The notes beneath the pieces were generated by a model. That model was given only the letters and a program-made list of their open reading frames with translations. It made no database searches and was not told where the DNA came from. A program made the position numbers and the translations under genes. This document shows, one piece after another, positions 52,814 through 62,731 of a DNA stretch of 64,000 nucleotides. Source of the DNA: Blasia pusilla (taxonomy: Eukaryota; Marchantiophyta; Marchantiopsida; Blasiales); NCBI GenBank assembly GCA_050084515.1, contig CM114271.1, positions 15,996,001 through 16,060,000 on the forward strand, in the 5' to 3' direction. The stretch's first letter is position 1. Every line of letters begins with the position of its first letter.

Positions 52814-54556
52814 TGAAACTCTACCTTCGCTTTGAAAAAGTCATATCTTCTTAATTATGAATCAGGGAGAAAAGTAGTTATTGGTTCCCTTTCTAATCCT
52901 CATTTCTCAATTAAGAAATGAAAATAACTTATTTTTTGATAATTTTTTCTATCAAAGATATGATTTTAAAACTTCCTCCTAACCAAACTTAAAATTTTTA
53001 AAATGACGCAGGAAAGAAATAACTTTCATCATTTTGAAGAATAATTATTGGCTCATCCCTTCTCTTATCATCCTTTTTCATTCTTTTCCCAATCTAGTAC
53101 TTAATTTTCCCTCCCATGCAAAGATAATGCAAATGAAGGAGACTTAAGAATATTTCATGAATATTTGAGAATTTTAATATCTATAATTTTTAATTAAATT
53201 TTCCTATAAATAATAAATCCTCATTATCAAATTTAATTTTTAATAATATTTTTATTTTCATAAATTAAAATTTTAATTTGAGGGATTTTTAGGAAAAATT
53301 CATTAATATTTGATATATCAAGATATATATAATATTTTAAAACTAAAACTTGATATTTTACGAATTTCTCCTTCTCCATTTAAAAATTTAATTTAAAATA
53401 TATTTAAAAATTTTAATTTTAATTTGAGAATAATAATGACCATTAGTGAAACATAAGAACGTTTTATGAATATTGGAAAAACTAAACCATGAATTAGATT
53501 ATTTTTTAAAATTAAAAATTAATATAATTACTATACTTTTTCTCTTCATTGTACTTCTTAATGTAAGATAAAATAAATCCAAGAGCTTGAATTTATCTTG
53601 ACGCCTCTCCCACATGTCATTCAATAAGAAGCATCTCATGATGAGACGACATCTTTCATTAATTGAAAAATATGTGAATTAGAGATCATATATGTGGCTT
53701 TAAAAGGTGATGACTCCAAGCCCCCATACAAGGGCAGCTTTGAGTAGCCATAATATGCCATAGTTTATAGTTTACAATGCACACATAGTTTATAGTTTAC
53801 AATGCCCTAAAGTATGATATTATATATTTTTAAACAAGAACAAGGGAATTTCCATCTCGAGGTTGTGTACTAGATGTGTTTCATCTTTGGATGCATAATG
53901 CATAACGATGCTAAAGAACGATGCTAAAGAACAATACTGGCAAGAGTAGGAAGATTTTTTACAATTGAATGATTATGAAAATTTTCAAATTTCTATTGTT
54001 GTATATGGCAACAGGTTTAGTTTTGAAACGCAAAAATCCTGTATTAAAAATATATTTTATTCCCATAATTTTATATATTTTGTGATCACTAATTGTTCTT
54101 GAGTTTTTAAATAGATTTAAAAGCTAAAACTCCCAAAAATGTGAGAGGCATAATCAGACCACAAGCTTACTCACCAACTTAAATTTAAACTCATCAATAA
54201 TCTGCATGCATATTGATATCCCACTCACAATAAAATTTATCAGCCATTTTCCAAAAATTTGAACAAAGAATTCCTTTTCATTCTCTATTTATCCCATCTA
54301 CCTCATATATTATGGTCTTCACATACATTTCTTACTAAAATATATTTTAATGAAAATATCCATGATATAAGGCATACATAGATATTTTTGTTCTTTTGGT
54401 ATTTATCAAATTAAATCCACTTCCCAAAAGAGAAAACTCACTACTCAAAAATTATGTCAAACTTCACAAGTTCAAGCATGAACATTTAATGTTCAACTCG
54501 AATTCAATATGCAAAAAGTTGCCCAAAATTACAAGATGCAAATGATTGAGTCTTAA
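52814..54556. other. AT-rich region without gene
   Basis: Very AT-rich, with long runs of TTTAAAATT-like sequence and no open frame worth reporting. I see no terminal repeats or domain remnants. It separates the Helitron from the LTR sequences of gypsy copy B. Confidence 0.6.
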
Positions 54557-54848
54557 GCACTAGTCAAGTGCGAAGACCATAATCTGCCCGGGCTTCGCAT
54601 TGAAGCGGCGTAGGGAAGCGAGTACCCTGAGCAATGTCGGGCGTCGGTTTTAGGACTGGTATCCCCGGCGGCGGGAGACCTCGGTTATTGGCAAAGAGGG
54701 ATGGGGGGGTCGTGACGAAGTCGTTTGGGCCCCATCCCCGTCCATTGGAGGGACGGACAGGATAGTCAACGACGTCCGGTGGAGAGACGGACGGCTTCAA
54801 CGTGCAACGGAATCCGTCTCTATCTTCTCATGGACGGAGACGATGTCG

Positions 54849-54974
54849 TGCGCATACATATCGCTACACAACATACATCGCTCGTCACATCTACACCACA
54901 CAACACCGATCTTCCCCAAACACGGGTCGATCCACACATGTACAAAAATCAACTCATACATATACATGGAGATC
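54849..54974 (-). repeat. Second copy of the LTR start, 126 bp
   Basis: 54849-54974 repeats 55478-55604 nearly exactly (from GCGCATACATATCG to ATACATGGAGATCA). Since 55606 is the LTR start next to the polypurine tract, 54974 is a second LTR start 632 bp further on. 54557-54848 is GC-rich, without coding content, and may belong to this second LTR piece. It may be a fragment of another LTR joined to the first, or a duplication within the LTR. Confidence 0.65.
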
Positions 54975-55606
54975 ATACAAAAAAAATAAAGAGTAGTAAA
55001 AACGGCACACCCGGCCTAAAACTCCACTCCTCAATCTACATCGGCATATCGAGCCTTGTCCACCCTGTGCTATCAAGGAATCCGGACGCTAGCACCCTAG
55101 TCCTAGCTCACACACATACAAGGGAGGTGCTCCAGCGGCCCAACATGAGAAACACCCTGTGCTTAGGAAAGCCATCTTCCTCTCTAATATAGGGTTGGGA
55201 AGAGCCAAAAGGCTCTTCCCCTAAAAATAGCGCTCCCCTTGGTAACCTGCGCGCACAGGTTACCAGGGGCGGATGACCTGGTCAACAAGTCATCCGGTTG
55301 TAAAAGACCTCAACATGAAAGTTTTTAGAAACGACGTTCCTGACACAATGGACCTATCCTCAACCTCATCCGACACCGTGGGACAAAGTTACACTCAAGA
55401 TAGTCCGCTGGCTCCTACGCCCTATCCACGATAGATCTCGGCCTATCGGCCTACTCGGATGTGATAATTTATCGATGCGCATACATATCGTTACACAACA
55501 TACATCGCTCGTCACATCTACACCATACAACACTGATCTTCCCCACACACGGGTCGATCCACACATGTACAAAAATCAACTCATACATATACATGGAGAT
55601 CACACA
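54975..55606 (-). mobile_element. 3' LTR of gypsy copy B (start defined, end uncertain)
   Basis: On the minus strand the LTR starts TGTGTGATCTCC at 55606, right after the polypurine tract. It shares the ATGCGCATACA-type segment and position with the LTRs of copies A and C but is otherwise different, so B belongs to a sister subfamily. A cluster of three hairpins lies at 55197-55296. The LTR end is not certain because a second LTR start appears at 54974. Confidence 0.65.
55197..55296. repeat. Three consecutive perfect or near-perfect hairpins in the LTR
   Basis: Hairpin 1: GGGAAGAGCC, AAAA, GGCTCTTCCC (55197-55220). Hairpin 2: CCCCTTGGTAACCTG and CAGGTTACCAGGGG around CGCGCA (55235-55269, one unpaired base). 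Hairpin 3: CGGATGAC and GTCATCCG around an 11-base loop (55270-55296). They lie within 100 bp of the presumed LTR and could structure the RNA, act as protein-binding sites or aid 3'-end formation. The sequence shows the symmetry only. Confidence 0.75.
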
Positions 55607-55617
55607 ACCGCCCCCCT
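55607..55617 (-). other. Polypurine tract of gypsy copy B
   Basis: Minus strand AGGGGGGCGGT ends right before the LTR start TGTGTGATC at 55606. The tract sits about 70 bp beyond the end of the PHD frame. Confidence 0.75.
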
Positions 55618-55684
55618 AGCTGGCAGTTGGATCCCCCCAACTCCAGATAGAAAATATCACATCTCTCTGACATGACCTACTACC

Positions 55685-57202
55685 CTATACACATCTCGGA
55701 CACATCCATCGTCCCGTGGGAACCACATCAAGAGGGGGGGTCAGACATGACATATGCCACCCTCGAGAACAACCATCACATACCAACATGGTGGCTGCAC
55801 CCCTCGCAGATCCGCACAATATACACATCAAGCCTGCAGGTACCACTGCCAAGCTCGGATCCACCATCCCATCTACGTTCGGATGTTGACATGGCGCACA
55901 ATTGCGCACATGATCCTTCCAAACCATACCATCCCGTCCCTCCAACATGAGGACTCCGGTTGGTAATACCTCGCGCACACGTAGGATCGTGCGCCCTGCA
56001 GTGACATCTAGCGTCGTGGGTGCCGCCTGCTGTAAATACACGTAATCTCCAGGATGAAACCTCCTAATCCCTGGACGATAACCTCCTCATAAAATGGTCG
56101 ATACCTCAATGTATCTCTATCTTTGGGCAATAGCTAAGTTCTCAAAGGCCATAGGCATAACTCTACGAAAAACTTCTGCCCTCTGAGAACATGCTTGTAC
56201 CCACACATCTGGATCATCAAGATCTAACACCTCCACCATGTCACGTCGAATCGCTGCAGGTAAATCTGGCTCTCTCCCAAAGAGCAAAAAGTACGGTGAA
56301 AATGACGCCAAGGATGCCTGCCGACTAAAGCGATAACCCATAGCCAACCATGGCAACTGTAGGTCCCACTCCCTCAACTATCCCCGCTGCAAGCCATACT
56401 TGCGCAATCCTCTCTTCACCGTCTGTACCACTCTCTCCGCCAACCCATTTGCCTCAGGATGATCTCTGGACGTGGTGCGGTAATCTATCAGCGCCTGATC
56501 ACACAAGGCCTGAAACTCTCCCTTGAACTCGGTACCCTGGTCAGTCAACACCTCCGCCGGTGCACCAAAGTGACTAAGCACACGATCTAGAAACGCATAA
56601 GCTGTTCCCTTGCTCGCCTTGTCTGGTAGTGCCACCAACTCTATCCACTTGGAGAAATGCTCCACCATGACCAACACGTACCTATGATGACGCCCTGTCA
56701 ATGGCAAAGGTCCCGCAAAGTCTAAACTCCACCGATAACCTAAACCATTAAGTGGAAAAGGATGTAAATGCGGAGTGGGAGCATTGAAGGATGCTCGCAC
56801 TCTGTCACATACCATACATCTGGCCACAAACTGCTGTACCCCAGTATGCATGCCGCGCCACCAATACTGAACCTAGAGTAAGTTGTAAGTATGCTTTACT
56901 CCGAAATGTCCCAACTCCTCATGGGCATGTCGCACTACACGTGCTTGCTGGGAAGGATGAGGTACCACTCGTATCCTACCATCTCCCCATACCCGAAAAA
57001 TGTGAGTCCCCTCCCACCTGAACCTCTTGGCTCTCTGTAGGATCCAATCCCGCTCCCTAGCACTCACTGCACTCGCAATGACGCCAGTGCGCAAGAACTC
57101 CACAACCTCCACGTTGTCATGGATATCACAACCACGTGTCGCCTCCTCACTAACCTCCGGATCCAAAGATTCATCATCCAACCCCACCACTGGAGTCATC
57201 AC
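55685..57202 (-). pseudogene. Integrase with C-terminal PHD finger, copy B
   Basis: Integrates the cDNA. In order: HHCC finger (HAHEELGHFGVKHT and CMVC), catalytic core with WSLDFAGPL (Asp), LTDQGTEFKGEF (Asp) and DHPEANGLAERV (Glu), the WDLQLPWLAMGYRFSR region, and a small beta domain ending VWKDHVRNCAPC, like gypsy integrase C-terminal domains. Then a PHD finger occupies the last 46 residues: C-x2-C-x11-C-x2-C-x4-H-x2-C-x14-C-x2-C, with Trp two residues before the seventh ligand. All eight ligands are present. TAG stops at 56875, 56380 and 56119 and one TGA at 56089 (first bases) interrupt the frame; the 55685-56041 segment with the PHD is open. In chromoviruses a chromodomain occupies this place. 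Confidence 0.9.
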
Positions 57203-58575
57203 TTGTGGCTCCGTGCCATCGAGCTCCTGTGTCGTCTCTCTGACTCAGACATGGGTTACGACTCAACCCATCCGCATCTTGGTTCAGCCGACCTGGCCTA
57301 TGAACCACCTCAAACTCATACTCTTGTAGTAATAGAGCCCACATGGCAAGCTTGCCCGTAAGCTTGTCGGACTCGATCAACCACCTCAACGGCTGATGAT
57401 CAGTGATAAGTTTGAAAGGGTTGCCGTATAAGTAGCACCTAAAATGTGCTACGGCCCACACTGCAGCCAAGCACTCTCCCTCGTAGGAGCTGTACTTTGC
57501 CTTTGCAATGTTGTTCGATCAGCTCGCGTAAGCCACAACGAACTCCCTCTCCTCGTCATCCCTCTGAGTAAGCACTGCTCCTAGACCCAACATGCTCCAA
57601 TGCGTATGTAACTGGAATGGGCGACCCCTAACCGGTCTTTATAAAATGGGTGAGGACGTCAACCTGTCCTTGAGCTCCTGAAATGCTCGCTCCTGATCAT
57701 CTCCCCACAACAAACCTGATCAAGTCTCGTCAACAAGGTCAAAGACTTTGCGATCGCACTAAAACCCTTGACATACCGTCGATAGAAGTTCGCCAGTCCA
57801 AGAAATACCCGGACTCGACTCACATCTGTAGGGCGTGGAATCTGCGCAATAGCCTCTACCTTCGTCTGCTGAACGCCTAACCCACTCGGGTATATGGTGT
57901 GTCCCAAGTACTCAATCTGCTCCTGAAAGAATCTGCACTTGCCTGGATGTAACTTCAATCCATGTAACTGCAATCGCCGAAACACCTCCTCCAAGTGTCG
58001 CTCATGCTCCTCAATCGTGGAACTGAAGATAAGAATTCATCTATGTAACATCGTACAAAATCCAAGCCAGCCAGAATCCTATCCATCACTCTGTGAAACT
58101 CTGCAGGCGCGTTCTTCAACCCAAATGGTAAGAACCGCCACTGATACAAGCAATCTCTCCCGAACCAATCTATCCCCCAAAATGCTGTCTTCTCCCTGTC
58201 CTCCAACCTGATAGGAAGGCGATGATAGCCGAGACGGAGATCTAAATCTTGAAGATCTTTGCATGCCCTCTTGCATCAAAGATCTCCTCGAGTAGGCATG
58301 GCGCACCCGATCGACCTCGTCTGTCGGTTGATAGGACGGTAATCTCCACACATCCGCCTATCCGTCCAATTGCCATACATATCCTTCTTCGCCGGCATGA
58401 CTGTGGCAGATGCATACTCCCCATGTGATAACTCCACAAGTCCTGCCTCCAACAAGTCCTGACTCATGCTCTGAATCAAGGCTCGCTCCATATCACAATA
58501 CGTGTAGGGTTGACGAAAGATCGGCGTATCACTAGCCAACTCAATCCATATCCCGAGACCCTTCAGCGTACCCAA
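57174..58575 (-). pseudogene. Reverse transcriptase and RNase H, copy B
   Basis: RT fingers start at about 58530 (DTPIFRQPYTYCDMERALIQ, DLLEAGLVELSHGEYAS, MCGDYRPIN). The palm follows in other frames (LDLRLGYHRLPIRLEDREKT, FLPFGLKNAPAEFHRVMDRI). The catalytic YIDD reads YIDE because one base of the second Asp codon is missing near 58036, which also shifts the frame. Downstream come KLHPGKCRFFQEQIEYLGHT, then FLGLANFYRRYVKGFS. RNase H covers about 57600-57260, ending VVHRPGRLNQDADGLSRN. A frame change near 58570 falls in a GAGAGAGA run. The enzyme is inactive in this copy. Confidence 0.88.
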
Positions 58576-58867
58576 GTCTCTCTCTCATCAAGGCAAAACA
58601 ACCGACATGCCCTCTCAAAAACCTATGAACTCGCCGTCGCTCTCCTCCTATCAACTTGAGACCTATCGCAGGCTCCCAAGTCTCCATTGTGACCTCACTC
58701 GGAGAGGACGCAACTTCCGGCTTTGGTTGCTATGTAGCAACCCTAGCCACCTCATATGACCACTCCACTCGACCTCCTACACCATGCTCCACATCCAAAA
58801 AATGAACATGTGCTACTCTAGCCTTCGCACTCTCTGCTCGAACGACGCCCCAGAAGTCCATGGGTGC
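58576..58867 (-). pseudogene. Linker between methyltransferase and reverse transcriptase, copy B
   Basis: In frame with the methyltransferase after a TAG at 58870, the translation continues (MDFWGVVRAESAKARVAHVH, then a TAG at 58732, then VTMETWEPAIGLKLIGGERR). Copy A keeps the last part as VTMETWEP, which shows the linker is part of the family's polyprotein. No known domain. Confidence 0.65.
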
Positions 58868-59992
58868 CTATCTCTCCTTGTCTCGCCCCGACCAATGCCT
58901 TTTACAGACCACAGAGGCAATGGTCCAACTTCGTGGGCGTGGCGGCATGGATGACACTCGCATCCGTCTCTGCTCAGCTATACCTAGGCTGACTATCCAT
59001 GTGAGACAGTTGAGGTCCATCGCCTGCCCCAACACCTGTCTCTGGGATGCCTCAGTCATCCCTGGCACCGCCGTAGTACCGGTAGTGAACCCCATGGCAC
59101 GCTTGCGCTCATCTGCTGTAGGTTCTTCCAATGCTCCGGTCAACTCATCCCAAATCATGCCTGGACCTCCTTGACGAAAGGCATGGGATGTTGGGAAGCT
59201 CACCAACGTAGGTAAGGCTGCCCTCAACTCCCCCATCCTTTTGGCCATGGCCAACGTTGGTCTATCATCCCGTGTCACCACCTGAGATTGACGCCCTGAG
59301 CCCAAAATAGCATCCACTGTGAGATGTGGTGCTCTCTGGACTCCACCGTATGCTCGACTCAGTACCTCTGATGGTATCAGGTTCGTCCACCATAGTCGTG
59401 GATGATGGGCACGTGACCCGACTCTCGCTACATCTAACAACACAACAGGTCCCAACCAAGACCTCACCTGATGTACACTCGTCATCACACGTGCACGAGT
59501 GTCTCCCAACAACGGCACGTTCTCCAAAATGTACGCTGGGGAACATATATGACTCTCCTGCAAGTGTCGTAATACTCGCAACATCTCCCAAAACATCCCT
59601 GACCTCGGATCCTGCAATCCAAATCCTCGGCGAGTTGATGAATGACCCTGACATGGCCATCCAGCAATCACCAAATGAATGGTGCCAACTCTATCCAGAT
59701 CCTGCGCCCCTACCAAAGAGATGTCGGCGGGTAGCGTATGTTGGTATCCCCGTACTGCAGATACCGACAACAACTCAGGATACCTTTGGACCAATCTCGC
59801 CACGTGACGTAATGATACTCGCTGCCCGGTCTTATCTCTCTCCACATAAAGGTACTCATGCACCCATATGCCCGCCTGCAATAGTGCAGCCAATCCGGTG
59901 CTAATCCCTCCGAAGAGATCTAACACCCTAACACCCTCCTCTGGGCACTGCCACACAACATGTGTGGTATCTAGTGGGATCATCGTCTTCAC
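58868..59992 (-). CDS. C5-cytosine DNA methyltransferase domain inside the gypsy polyprotein
   Basis: Would transfer a methyl group from S-adenosylmethionine to cytosine C5. The stretch is open for 374 codons. Motif I: VRVLDLFGGISTGLAA (residues 21-36). Motif II: LYVERDK. Motif IV: LVIAGWPCQGHSS with the catalytic Cys at residue 114 (59651-59653). Motif VI: YILENVP with Glu157. Motif VIII: SRAHHPRLWWTNL. C-terminal motifs: RKRAMGF and RQVLGQAMDLNCLTW. Motifs run I to X in order, unlike the permuted plant DRM enzymes. The short stretch between VIII and IX (about 90 residues) fits a DNMT3-type enzyme better than DNMT1. It is in frame with protease upstream and the RT linker downstream, separated by TAG codons at 60028 and 58870, so the ATG at 59992 is just the first Met after a stop. 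All key residues look intact. Confidence 0.92.
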   Translation of the reverse strand: MKTMIPLDTTHVVWQCPEEGVRVLDLFGGISTGLAALLQAGIWVHEYLYVERDKTGQRVSLRHVARLVQRYPELLSVSAVRGYQHTLPADISLVGAQDLDRVGTIHLVIAGWPCQGHSSTRRGFGLQDPRSGMFWEMLRVLRHLQESHICSPAYILENVPLLGDTRARVMTSVHQVRSWLGPVVLLDVARVGSRAHHPRLWWTNLIPSEVLSRAYGGVQRAPHLTVDAILGSGRQSQVVTRDDRPTLAMAKRMGELRAALPTLVSFPTSHAFRQGGPGMIWDELTGALEEPTADERKRAMGFTTGTTAVPGMTEASQRQVLGQAMDLNCLTWIVSLGIAEQRRMRVSSMPPRPRSWTIASVVCKRHWSGRDKER

Positions 59993-60025
59993 TCCAAGAG
60001 CCCGATCGCCATGTGACTCTCGCGG

Positions 60026-61050
60026 CTATGGGATAAAAACATGACTCCACGCCTGCCTCACAAGGTCGTCGGCACTCCTCTGTAGCTCTTGAGTCGTACC
60101 CCATAATGGTGAAGAGGCCTCGCCAACATGGGAAGAGACACCCGCCAGGGACTGTCTCTCCGTGGGACTATCCGCTACTGGGACATCCTCCGCATGTGCG
60201 TTCCCCTCCAACAACTCTATTGGCCAGCTAACACTACTTGTGAAAGCTGCCAACGTGGTCACAGACTCGCCTCGTGATCGACCACCTCGTCCCGCAAACT
60301 GCACGGGTAACTAACTCATCCGGCCGTCACCTGACCGCCATCCTGGCCGATAAGCAACGGTCTCCTCCCAGAAGTCAAGGATGAATCCTAGGAGATATAA
60401 GAGTGTACTCCCCACCAACACATCATACGAATCAGCTGGTGTCTTAATCGCACGTGTGCGCATCATAGCACTATCCGTCGCATGCTCTGGCTGGACTCTG
60501 ACAACAATCTCATGTCGAGTCATATACTGAGTGGGTGATACGCCCCCAATCGAGGTCTGTATCTAGAAGGGACAAGGCTCAATGTCGGCCTTCCGTAACC
60601 CCAACGCTAAACACGCCGCCTTCCCTAACATCAAGGGTTGCGCTCCCGAATCAAGCAGGACGCGTTGTGGGTGGTATACTATCCCCGTCACACTAACCAA
60701 GCAAAATACTCCAGCTTGGTTATCCAGTAACACTACTCCAAGTGTCACCACTGCTCGCTCTATGGCCGGTCGAGCTGGCATATCTACCAACTTTGCCGCC
60801 GCCGCATGCCATGACTCTGTGGGGAACGTCCCAAGCACCGGCTCTGAGGGCAAGTCCACCACCTCCTCAACTACCTCTGAACAAGAAGCAGTCATCTCTC
60901 CACGCTCACACAACGTGGCGGCCAATCGGAACATCTCAACTGGTCCAACTCCCAACGTCGCTAACTCTATGGCGGAAAATAGCGGAGTCTGACTCACTCT
61001 AGTGACCACCTCCAACACTATGGTCGACACTGACTCCACTCGAGCTGGCA
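60026..61050 (-). pseudogene. Aspartic protease region, copy B
   Basis: Retropepsin-like protease expected to cut the polyprotein. The active-site segment RVLLDSGAQPLMLGKAACLA has the D-S-G-A signature and is preceded by GVVLLDNQAGVFCLVSVTG. Downstream in the same frame come SYDVLVGSTLLYLLGFILDF (the second half of a retropepsin fold is likely here) and an acidic tail to 60026. TAG stops at 60565, 60313 and 60028 break it. At 60565 copy A has CGG (Arg), and at 60028 copy A has GAG. The protease core before 60565 looks intact. Confidence 0.82.
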
Positions 61051-62731
61051 TAGGAGTTGTCACTCCAACTCCTCGTGACGTCGATGTAGGTGCCTGAACT
61101 GTAGGCACCGCTGGTCGTTGAGGCACCATCCATGGTGTGTGTAGTGCCTCTGACAATGTGAACGACTGTGGAACCCTGGTCTGCCGCCCATCGGTCCCCT
61201 CTGGTGGGTCAATCTCAACTCCACCTCTTGATGGCTCGGTGCCTCTCACAGTACCTTGAGTCACCACTACAGTTGCCTCAACCTGGGCTGCACTACACAT
61301 AAATCCCATACTGGCGAGATCCTCACCCGGGTCAGGGTAAGAGGTAAAAGCTGGAGTCACACTAGTTGCTCGCAGCTCCGTGCCTTCCCTAAGCTGCATC
61401 ATTGTCATGGCAGAAATCCTCTGCTCCAACTGATCGATGCGTGAGAGAAGTGCCGACTCTAGTGCTCCTGCTCCATCTCCTCTGGCTGGTGGTGGTCCTC
61501 TACCACCACGTCCAGGAAGAACTCCCCGAACTCCTCCAGGACGACCGCCCCCAGGCCCTCGGCCTACCTGTGGACGTGCCCCTCGGCGAAGGTCAAAACA
61601 TCTATCCCTAGTGTGACCATATCTGTGGCAATGGTCACACTGGTGCTGTGGTGGGACCATCCTCTGTGGCTCCTGAGCAATCGGAGGCGCTGGTGGTCCT
61701 CTCCCATGTTGTGGGCAGTCTCTCTGCCTATGGGCCCCTCCACACGTCCAACAAGACCACATTGGTCCCTACTGGGCAACATATGTAGGTGCGGGTCGTT
61801 GCCTCATAGGCTCACGGAACCCGCCCTGCTCTCTAGGCACACTGGTCCGCTCCCGTGGTACTGGTGCTCGCTGTGGCACCTGTGGGGTCACTGTTGCTCG
61901 TGGACCCGTCGACTCTTGAGAAAATCCAGCGGTCACTACCTACTCCTTACTCATGTTGAGCTCAATACGCTCAGACAACTCAAAGACCACCTTCAATGTG
62001 GGCTTCGCTGTATGAATCAGCACCGCATCTCGAACTCTCCTCCGTAGTTCTCGGTCCAGAACCCCATACCAATACTGGACTGAGTGCGCCTCAGTCACTC
62101 CAAACGTAGCAATGATCAGCCTCCTCATGCATGTGAATGCCTCTCTCAGACTCTCACCCAGTCGTCGCTGAAAATCCTGTAGACTCTTCAACTTGTCAGT
62201 GCGTACACCCTGGTAGCTCTTCCCCAACTGTCGGAAGAACTCCACTGAGGGGCTGAATCTGGGTGGCCCTCTACCACCAGAGGTCTCTGCCACATCGCCT
62301 ATCTCAGTGCCCTCCTCTCCATCTAGTCTCCGGGCTGATGGTGTGGGTCTCTCTCCTCTCACAATCCCATCATATGCCTCGCGACCACTAGTGGACACAT
62401 ACCCTAGAGCCCAATACATCCTCCAGGCATCAATCTCTACTGAATATAGTGATCGAAACTCCATGTAGTCATCCATCGGAGGACCCTCAAATCTTTGGAA
62501 CAACCCCTTCCATGCCATGAAAGGGTTGAACCGTGTCGGGGTCCGTATCTCCTGGAAGTCGCACCATGTGTCGAACTCCTGGATAAAATCATCTAAGTCA
62601 ATGGTGCCCACTGCACCCGAGAAACGACGCATGCGCCGATGGCCCATGTCGTCCATCTCCTGCCAAGTACTACTGTCTCTGTCTGTGATCTCGTCACCAG
62701 ACCCAATGTCCAGTGATGACGATCCAGCCAC
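61051..62731 (-). pseudogene. Gag with two CCHC zinc knuckles, copy B
   Basis: The gag frame starts at ATG 62731 and is open for 263 codons (MAGSSSLDIGSGDEITDRDS, with NPFMAWKGLFQRFEGPPMDD and FGVTEAHSVQYWYGVLDREL), a helical capsid-like domain. After a TAG at 61942 and another at 61771 the same frame continues into two zinc knuckles, CWTCGGAHRQRDC and CDHCHRYGHTRDRC (the second a canonical C-x2-C-x4-H-x4-C). Then comes a Pro/Thr/Gly-rich linker of about 200 residues to the protease. The start fits copy A, whose gag begins in the same place. It packages RNA into particles. Confidence 0.85.

Noticed and set aside
59326-59904. Plus-strand frame of 192 codons opposite the methyltransferase
   Set aside because: It is antisense to a domain with conserved motifs; its openness follows from codon composition on the other strand.
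58868-59992. The methyltransferase as a host gene next to a retrotransposon
   Set aside because: It is in frame with protease and the RT linker, has no introns, and copy A has the same domain in the same place.
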